Shown here one piece after another: positions 1 to 4,694 of a stretch of DNA of 7,086 nucleotides. Origin of the DNA: a candidate division TM6 bacterium UASB124 (GTDB taxonomy: Bacteria > Babelota > Babeliae > Babelales > RVW-14); assembly GCA_945872225.1 (NCBI GenBank), contig CAMBZK010000054.1, forward strand, positions 1 through 7,086. The letters are read 5' to 3'. The stretch's first letter is position 1. Every line of letters starts with the position of its first letter. The translations under genes and the position numbers were made by a program. Under the pieces are notes generated by a model that searched no databases, was not told where the DNA came from, and saw nothing but the letters and a program-made list of their open reading frames with translations.

Positions 1-37
1 TGCCCCCTCTTCTCTGTTACTACAGAAAAACTATTTG

Positions 38-1165
38 TTATGCGTCAACGTTTTGATAGTCGATGATGCCGCAATCAAGATTGATGCTCGCACCAGCATT
101 CAAACGAACCGAAAGATCACTTGACCCTGTTCCATTACCAAACGTGAAACCACGGGTAAGGGTGCTGTTATGGCTATTACTAAAGGTAGCTTTGTTGTCC
201 AACAACAAAGTGCCCTTAGTCAACCCAACACCAGTAAACCCACCAGAGCCAGGCGCACAGAAGGTTGAACCATTTAAGCGCAAGATTGAGCTGCTATCGC
301 CAAAATAAAGTCTGGTACGTGATTTATCTTGTGGTGCGAAAGAAAAGGTCGTGTTGTTATCAAATGAAAGCATACTGTTTGCGCTCACCGTTAATGAGGT
401 CGAAGAGCCAAATACAAACTTGCCGCCACCACGAACCACCACATCATCAGCAACCAGAATACGTACGTTACCCCATGAGGCTGTCCATGTTACATCTGAC
501 GTTGGCAAATTAACGATACAATTTTGCAGCGTTAAGGTTCCTGGGCCTTTGATCTGGTTGGCACCCGTCAAGCCATTGATTACCATATTGCGCAAGGTAA
601 GTTTTTTGCCGTTATTAATACGGAATGTGGATGCTCCGTCACCAAAATTGCATGCACAGCCAGCACCATCGATGGTGAGCGCTGGTGAGTTGATAAAGAG
701 TGTTCGTGATGCAGGAATGCTTAAATCACCGCCCAAATGAACAGTAGTTGGATTGGTTGATGCTAATGTTGCATAGTTATTAGTCGATCCGCCAATTACC
801 AAAGAAGCACTTGAAGTTAAATAAAGATCTGACTCTAAGTTAACCGTACTAGCGTTACCCAAACTGAGCTGACCTGAAAGCGGCTCAAACACATCAAAAT
901 ATACACTTGCACCACCTGCAACGCTGACCCCATTAGCCGCCCGAATAAAACCTCGCAAACGGCCGCCATTTGCTAGCGCCCATTGATTAGGTAAATAAGC
1001 AGGGTATCCAGTATTGGTTACCCCGGATGGGTCTGTTATCCATGCATAGGCATTCACCGAGCTATTTGCTGCTTCAAGCTCTGCCAAAGTGCAAGCTGTT
1101 ATGGCAAGGCCTGCTAGCAAACCTCTTGTGAGTATTTTTTTAAAAAGCGCATTGTTTATTTTCAT
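38..1165 (-). CDS. Secreted beta-solenoid protein, possible lipoprotein
   Basis: Not recognised as a named gene; a complete 375-aa ORF with ATG at 1165 and TAA at 40-38. The N-terminus MKINNALFKKILTR is basic and leads into a hydrophobic stretch (15-30). Two processing routes are possible: a lipobox-like AITAC with Cys25, free of charged residues in the preceding six, or ordinary signal peptidase cleavage near LEAA (30-33). The mature part is rich in Gly, Ser, Asn, Thr and short alternating strands typical of a right-handed beta-solenoid. LTLRNMVINGL (189-199) and LTLQNCIVNL (211-220) form the same paired-strand module as in the gene upstream. A Cys pair (C170, C172) lies just before it, with C303 and C365 later. 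There is no beta-barrel and no terminal Phe, so surface attachment would need a lipid anchor or partner. It is the smallest solenoid of the cluster and probably shares the transcript of the gene upstream. Molecular function is unknown. Confidence 0.85.
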   Translation of the reverse strand: MKINNALFKKILTRGLLAGLAITACTLAELEAANSSVNAYAWITDPSGVTNTGYPAYLPNQWALANGGRLRGFIRAANGVSVAGGASVYFDVFEPLSGQLSLGNASTVNLESDLYLTSSASLVIGGSTNNYATLASTNPTTVHLGGDLSIPASRTLFINSPALTIDGAGCACNFGDGASTFRINNGKKLTLRNMVINGLTGANQIKGPGTLTLQNCIVNLPTSDVTWTASWGNVRILVADDVVVRGGGKFVFGSSTSLTVSANSMLSFDNNTTFSFAPQDKSRTRLYFGDSSSILRLNGSTFCAPGSGGFTGVGLTKGTLLLDNKATFSNSHNSTLTRGFTFGNGTGSSDLSVRLNAGASINLDCGIIDYQNVDA

Positions 1166-1169
1166 GATT

Positions 1170-1182
1170 TCCTATTCTCCTT
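1170..1182 (-). promoter_or_regulatory. Ribosome binding site of the last solenoid gene
   Basis: The minus strand has AAGGAG at 1182-1177 (11 nt spacer) and AGGA at 1173-1170 (4 nt spacer) before the ATG at 1165. The first is a strong match to the 16S rRNA tail with a slightly long spacer. It supports independent translation of this gene within a shared transcript. Confidence 0.6.
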
Positions 1183-1208
1183 TTTATAAATTAGTTTCGT
1201 TACACATT

Positions 1209-2891
1209 TCATTGCAGCACTTCAACCCGATCAGTAGGAAATTCATAGCTGCCATCAAGCACAAACCGCACATTATTAAGCGAAAAGGTACAAGTCCCAT
1301 CCGTACAGTTAATTTTAGTCCCTTGTAACCCGGTGATAACCATATTTTCAAGCTGTAGCGCAGAGCCAGTACCGCTTACCATTAAGCCACCATGCGCTCC
1401 CAAATTAAGCGTATGGTTGTTGCCATTGATTCTACATTGACCAACAAACGTCATGGTCATGCTCAAATCTTGATCGCTGGCAAAAGTCATTGCTGTTTTA
1501 TCACCAAATGTTAATGATGCCCCGCTGCCAATATTCAAATATGATGGTGAAAAATATTCTAAAACGGCATTGTGTATAACCGCATTTTGATCTGCAGAAA
1601 CGGTAATCAATGGCTCCGAAGCATTAGAAAAAATGATCGGAAAGGTACCACCATCAACTACTGCTGATTGATCAAATATAATCTTACGATTTGGATGCAC
1701 CACGGTGATGGCGTCAAATGCAGTATCTTGCATTATATGCACAAGACCTTGTGTCGGTGCATTTATTTGACGAATCACCCCGCTGTTAAGCGAAATGGTG
1801 TGTTTATTATTGGCGTCAGCACCAAGAGCCGGCGTAATGTTTTGCTGGTCAGGATATGAAAGCGTATCGTACAACAGCGAAACATGGTCAACGGTCATTG
1901 AGCCCCGTTGTGATAGCGTTAAGACTTTATCTGCCGTAACAATCGTTGTTGGGCCATTGACATAAAGCCCGCCTGTCGTCACGGTATAATTATCACTCAA
2001 TTCAAGAACCATGTTAGAAAGCCGCAATTCTGAGGTATCGTCATACAAAACAATGCGGCCATTTTCAACGCCACGCAAAACAAAATTATGCAAGCCAACC
2101 GAGGTAAAAGGGCGTACTTTTAATACCCCACCACCAGAAAGATCAAGCACCCCACCATTACCCGTCAATACACCATCACCATCAAAAACCCAATTGGTAT
2201 CGAGGTTAATGTTATTAGTAAAATTCATATTGTTAGCATCAAGAAACAATACGTCTGAATCGGATGCTATGGTTACAGGCCCATTAATCGTCAACGCTTG
2301 ATTATTCAAGTCAATCGTTCCGTTGTACGGATACACCCCAACAACAAAGCTCAGTGCTGCGGCAAGCGTGGACGTTTGGCCGTTAAGATCGACAAACGTA
2401 TTAATATTGCCACTGACCGGTTGAGCCTGAATCGTAGCAACTTCAGAAGTTCTGGTTGTTGTAATTGTTCTCAAATTACCAGGAATAACACCGGTTCCCT
2501 CTTTGGTGGTTAATTTAGTATTTTTTACGGCTGGCGGCGGCCTTGACGCCCCACCCGCGCGTAATGCTTTTGTCGTGTAAATAGCCTCATCGCCCATAAA
2601 AAAGGTCCCACCATCCATATCAATAGGAATAGTCATATCGCTATTGCGCACTACCCCACCACTTGAAACTTGTATGGTTGAGGTTGGTGAGCCCGCAATA
2701 ACGCGTGCTTGCACTGGGTTATAAGAGCAGCATATTGAGAGCGTACTAACAAATAAATAGAGCAAGCCCTGCCCGCTCTTTCTTGCGATGGTGGCCAAGC
2801 TCCGCTCAGCCTGAGCATGTCGAAAGCCGCCGGCCCAAAGGGCCAAGAAAAAGGGGTCTTTCATGTTCTTTATGATTGCGGTATTTTTCAT
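1209..2891 (-). CDS. Secreted beta-solenoid protein with palindromic insert in its signal peptide region
   Basis: Not recognised as a named gene; predicted surface or secreted protein of 560 aa. The ATG at 2891 has GGAAG (2902-2898) 6 nt upstream, better than the in-frame GTG at 2912, which would give 567 aa with AGGG too close to it. The N-region is abnormally long. Residues 1-11 are basic, residues 12-41 derive from a GC-rich palindromic insert (FRHAQAERS at 23-31), and the hydrophobic core begins only at 42 (LLYLFVSTLSICC), with cleavage probable after PVQA (59-62). Residues 115-160 are a Pro/Thr-rich linker. From about 165 the protein is Asn/Gly/Val-rich beta-solenoid with two paired-strand modules: VGLHNFVLRGV at 265-275 with LRLSNMVLEL at 289-298, and LQLENMVITGL at 512-522 with FSLNNVRFVL at 536-545. 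The chain ends soon after the second module with no barrel or anchor. Gene 4 follows after 43 nt. An adhesin-like role is inference. Confidence 0.84.
   Translation of the reverse strand: MKNTAIIKNMKDPFFLALWAGGFRHAQAERSLATIARKSGQGLLYLFVSTLSICCSYNPVQARVIAGSPTSTIQVSSGGVVRNSDMTIPIDMDGGTFFMGDEAIYTTKALRAGGASRPPPAVKNTKLTTKEGTGVIPGNLRTITTTRTSEVATIQAQPVSGNINTFVDLNGQTSTLAAALSFVVGVYPYNGTIDLNNQALTINGPVTIASDSDVLFLDANNMNFTNNINLDTNWVFDGDGVLTGNGGVLDLSGGGVLKVRPFTSVGLHNFVLRGVENGRIVLYDDTSELRLSNMVLELSDNYTVTTGGLYVNGPTTIVTADKVLTLSQRGSMTVDHVSLLYDTLSYPDQQNITPALGADANNKHTISLNSGVIRQINAPTQGLVHIMQDTAFDAITVVHPNRKIIFDQSAVVDGGTFPIIFSNASEPLITVSADQNAVIHNAVLEYFSPSYLNIGSGASLTFGDKTAMTFASDQDLSMTMTFVGQCRINGNNHTLNLGAHGGLMVSGTGSALQLENMVITGLQGTKINCTDGTCTFSLNNVRFVLDGSYEFPTDRVEVLQ
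2778..2850. repeat. GC-rich palindromic element inserted in frame in a signal peptide region
   Basis: The segment contains nested inverted repeats. Outer arms are CTTTCTTG (2778-2785) and CAAGAAA (2844-2850). The centre is GCTCAG (2804-2809), one base, then CTGAGC (2811-2816). A further hairpin is GGCCC-AAA-GGGCC (2832-2844). It is more GC-rich than its surroundings and reads through without a stop, contributing FRHAQAERSL and flanking residues to the protein. From memory, dispersed palindromic repeats in several bacterial groups translate to similar R-x-A-Q-x-E-R-S strings. Membership in such a family is inference, and the exact ends are uncertain. Only one copy is in this window. Confidence 0.6.
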
Positions 2892-2897
2892 AGCTAA

Positions 2898-2902
2898 CTT
2901 CC
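2898..2902 (-). promoter_or_regulatory. Ribosome binding site favouring ATG at 2891
   Basis: GGAAG on the minus strand is 6 nt from the ATG at 2891. It lies inside the longer frame that starts with GTG at 2912, so it argues for the shorter 560-aa product. Confidence 0.5.
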
Positions 2903-2923
2903 GTCGTAACACCCTACAAATGC

Positions 2924-2955
2924 GCTGCGCCCGTTTTGTATAAAACGAGCGCAGC
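2924..2955 (-). other. Strong stem-loop between barrel and solenoid genes (leader hairpin or weak terminator)
   Basis: GCTGCGC (2924-2930) pairs with GCGCAGC (2949-2955), and CGTTTT (2932-2937) pairs with AAAACG (2942-2947). There is one mismatch between the two stems and a 4-nt loop, giving 13 base pairs. On the minus strand the bases after the stem are GCATTTG, not a run of T, so it is a poor intrinsic terminator. It lies just downstream of the candidate -10 box and 32 nt before the preferred ATG of the next gene. A 5' leader hairpin or an mRNA-protecting structure therefore fits as well as partial termination after the barrel gene. Confidence 0.6.
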
Positions 2956-2965
2956 TTATTAACCC

Positions 2966-2994
2966 ATTATAATGAGTAGTGCATGCGCTGTTCC
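2966..2994 (-). promoter_or_regulatory. Candidate sigma70-type promoter for the downstream solenoid genes
   Basis: A perfect TATAAT lies on the minus strand at 2971-2966. A weak -35 candidate GGAACA (2994-2989) sits 17 nt upstream and matches TTGACA at three positions. Transcription would start near 2959, directly ahead of the stem-loop at 2955-2924. The -10 hexamer is part of the self-complementary ATTATAAT, so strand assignment rests on gene direction. The weak -35 keeps confidence moderate. Confidence 0.4.
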
Positions 2995-3020
2995 GCTAGG
3001 GTATTAGCACATAAGCAGCC

Positions 3021-4670
3021 TTAGAAGGCATAGTTGACGCTACCCACCACATCAAACGCTTTTTGCACGTTCATACCGGCAACGGTATAACGAGCGCCAA
3101 GGCGTAGACGTGTTTCGAGATCAAACTGATGGCTGTAGTCAAAGCCCAGGCGGTGCTCAAGCTGATTGGTGTGTTTGCGCACTGACTCAATATCATACAA
3201 ATTTGATGACAAGCCAGAAGCCATGTCTTTCATTTTTGCTCTGAAATCATAGAACACATCCAAGAAGCCACGGCGAGAGGCAAAGCGCTCAACCATGTTG
3301 CCTAAGCGCATTTTGATCTCAGCGCCACGCGTTACTTTTACGCGTGAGACGGTGTCGCCGAAGTTAGGGATGAGGGAGTCAAAGCCCTTAAAATTGGTTC
3401 CAGCAGCTGAAAAACTAATGCGATCATTAAAAGCCAACTCTGTGTTGTAGTCCTTAACTGGTTGATTAGCAAGCCCTGTCACATCAAAATACTTTGGCAC
3501 ACGGCGATCAACGTGCGCTGGCAAACTGCAGCCAGCACTCAATGAAACGTGTGGGTTGAGATATTTTTTGTATGAAACAAGCGCATTACCAAACACTGAA
3601 ATCTCGCTAAAGCCGCCATTACCCAGGTCTGGTGCCCAGAGTTTGTTCATCGCTTGCTTTTTGCCGGTTGGCAGCTGAAAGCGCAAACCAGCCTCAAGCT
3701 TGTCAAACTTTGATGAGTTGATGTGGCCCGTCATGAACAATGCGATATCGCCCAAGCCAGCAGCTGATCCGCCAACTTCGGTGATGCCTTTGGCTTTAAG
3801 AATATCTTTGAGGTAACGTTGTGGGTTGTTGCCATAACGACGAAGAAAAGGTAATCCAGCACCACTAGCAGCACCAGCAACAGGGCTCGAAGCATGCAAC
3901 ACCGACCTTAGATCTACAGGCAATGCAAAATCATAGTCAATATTGAGCCTGTTATGCTTGTAGAGCACTGGCATATCAAGACCGATACTAATATTATTTG
4001 AAATAACATAGCGCGTTAATGATAAATTAACACCGTAAGACTCTACTTGCCCTAGTAACGTCAGCGTATCGGCTGCTGTTCTTGCCAGATACTTTGGTCC
4101 CAAAGCGCCTGCGTTTGCAGCACTTGTACCTATTTGCGTATCAAATATATCACTCTGAACAACCGCAGGATTACCAGCCGCAATCAGCCTGCTTGCCAGC
4201 AAAATATCCTGCAACCTAATCGGCTGTTCGCCAAACGCAAGGCGCGTGACATCGCTGTTCGAACCACTACCTGACGAGCCGTAGCAATCAGTCGCATAGT
4301 GATAATCAGCATTAACGGTCAGCTGCATTTTCTTATCAAAAAACAGCGACTCATTTGCCCAGGCCGGGGATTTTTCAAGGTAAGCATATTTGCCCGCAGC
4401 CATCGCACGTTCAAGCTCAACTTGGCGCAGAGCGCGATACTGCTCTACGTTCACTGCGCGTTGTTGGCGACGGTCATGAGCCGTTGCCACAGGCGCCGCA
4501 CCATCGTGATGCGCATGGTGTTTGTGACTGTTTGCAGCAGGCTGTTTTTTGCTATGTGCAGCAGCATATGCATGCTCTTTTTTCGCTTTGTGCTTTTTAG
4601 CAAACAAAAGCGTCTGGCTGGCGCTGATGACCATCAGCGCCGCAAGAACCATTAGTATGTTCTTATTCAT
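3021..4670 (-). CDS. Outer-membrane beta-barrel protein, MetA/transporter-like, with His-rich N-terminus
   Basis: Predicted integral outer-membrane barrel. The chosen ATG at 4670 gives 549 aa and lies 9 nt from GAAAAGG (4686-4680). The upstream in-frame ATG at 4679 abuts that site with no spacer, so it is less likely. Residues below count from 4679. A signal peptide has core ILMVLAALMVISASQTLLFA (8-27) with cleavage likely after LFA. Residues 28-72 are a Lys/His/Ala-rich hydrophilic segment containing HKHHAHH (52-58). Residues 75-105 look helical. From about 115 onward there are alternating strands with polar loops. GLGD at 308-311 followed by LPTGK at 336-340 resembles the 'GLGD ... LPTG' pattern of MetA-pathway/transporter-like barrels (from memory). 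The C-terminus VNYAF ends in Phe, the usual signal for insertion by the BAM complex. No POTRA-like region is seen, so it is not an obvious two-partner secretion transporter. Substrate is unknown. Confidence 0.87.
   Translation of the reverse strand: MNKNILMVLAALMVISASQTLLFAKKHKAKKEHAYAAAHSKKQPAANSHKHHAHHDGAAPVATAHDRRQQRAVNVEQYRALRQVELERAMAAGKYAYLEKSPAWANESLFFDKKMQLTVNADYHYATDCYGSSGSGSNSDVTRLAFGEQPIRLQDILLASRLIAAGNPAVVQSDIFDTQIGTSAANAGALGPKYLARTAADTLTLLGQVESYGVNLSLTRYVISNNISIGLDMPVLYKHNRLNIDYDFALPVDLRSVLHASSPVAGAASGAGLPFLRRYGNNPQRYLKDILKAKGITEVGGSAAGLGDIALFMTGHINSSKFDKLEAGLRFQLPTGKKQAMNKLWAPDLGNGGFSEISVFGNALVSYKKYLNPHVSLSAGCSLPAHVDRRVPKYFDVTGLANQPVKDYNTELAFNDRISFSAAGTNFKGFDSLIPNFGDTVSRVKVTRGAEIKMRLGNMVERFASRRGFLDVFYDFRAKMKDMASGLSSNLYDIESVRKHTNQLEHRLGFDYSHQFDLETRLRLGARYTVAGMNVQKAFDVVGSVNYAF
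4620..4641. repeat. Near-perfect palindrome inside the barrel signal-peptide codons
   Basis: Arms GGCGCTGATG (4620-4629) and CATCAGCGCC (4632-4641) are exact reverse complements separated by two bases. On the mRNA this can fold into a stem of about 9 pairs with a 4-nt loop, roughly 30-50 nt after the start codon. It encodes the A-L-M-V-I-S-A part of the hydrophobic core, so codon constraint in a symmetric hydrophobic stretch may explain it. Confidence 0.6.
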
Positions 4671-4679
4671 TATTTTCAT

Positions 4680-4686
4680 CCTTTTC
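4680..4686 (-). promoter_or_regulatory. Ribosome binding site that decides the barrel gene start
   Basis: GAAAAGG reads on the minus strand in the 15-nt gap after the preceding stop codon. It touches the ATG at 4679 directly but is 9 nt from the ATG at 4670, so the second ATG is the better start. Confidence 0.55.
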
Positions 4687-4694
4687 TAGCTCGT

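Noticed and set aside
10..27. Small stem-loop TCTGT/ACAGA after the last stop codon
   Set aside because: It has only five base pairs and is followed on the minus strand by a G-rich run rather than T residues, so it is not a credible terminator.
63..740. Overlapping plus-strand ORFs opposite the last solenoid gene
   Set aside because: They lie antisense to a gene with a signal peptide, good ribosome site and coherent solenoid pattern. Their translations are Pro/Leu/Arg-rich with no domain, as expected of shadow frames.
1181..1195. TATAAA-like box just before the last gene as a promoter
   Set aside because: No reasonable -35 hexamer lies about 17 nt upstream. The A/T-rich stretch is adequately explained as the spacer next to the ribosome site.
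3021..4679. Two-partner secretion transporter (TpsB/FhaC type)
   Set aside because: Gene order is suggestive, but no POTRA-like region or Omp85 signature is visible. The GLGD and LPTG pattern fits transporter-like barrels better.
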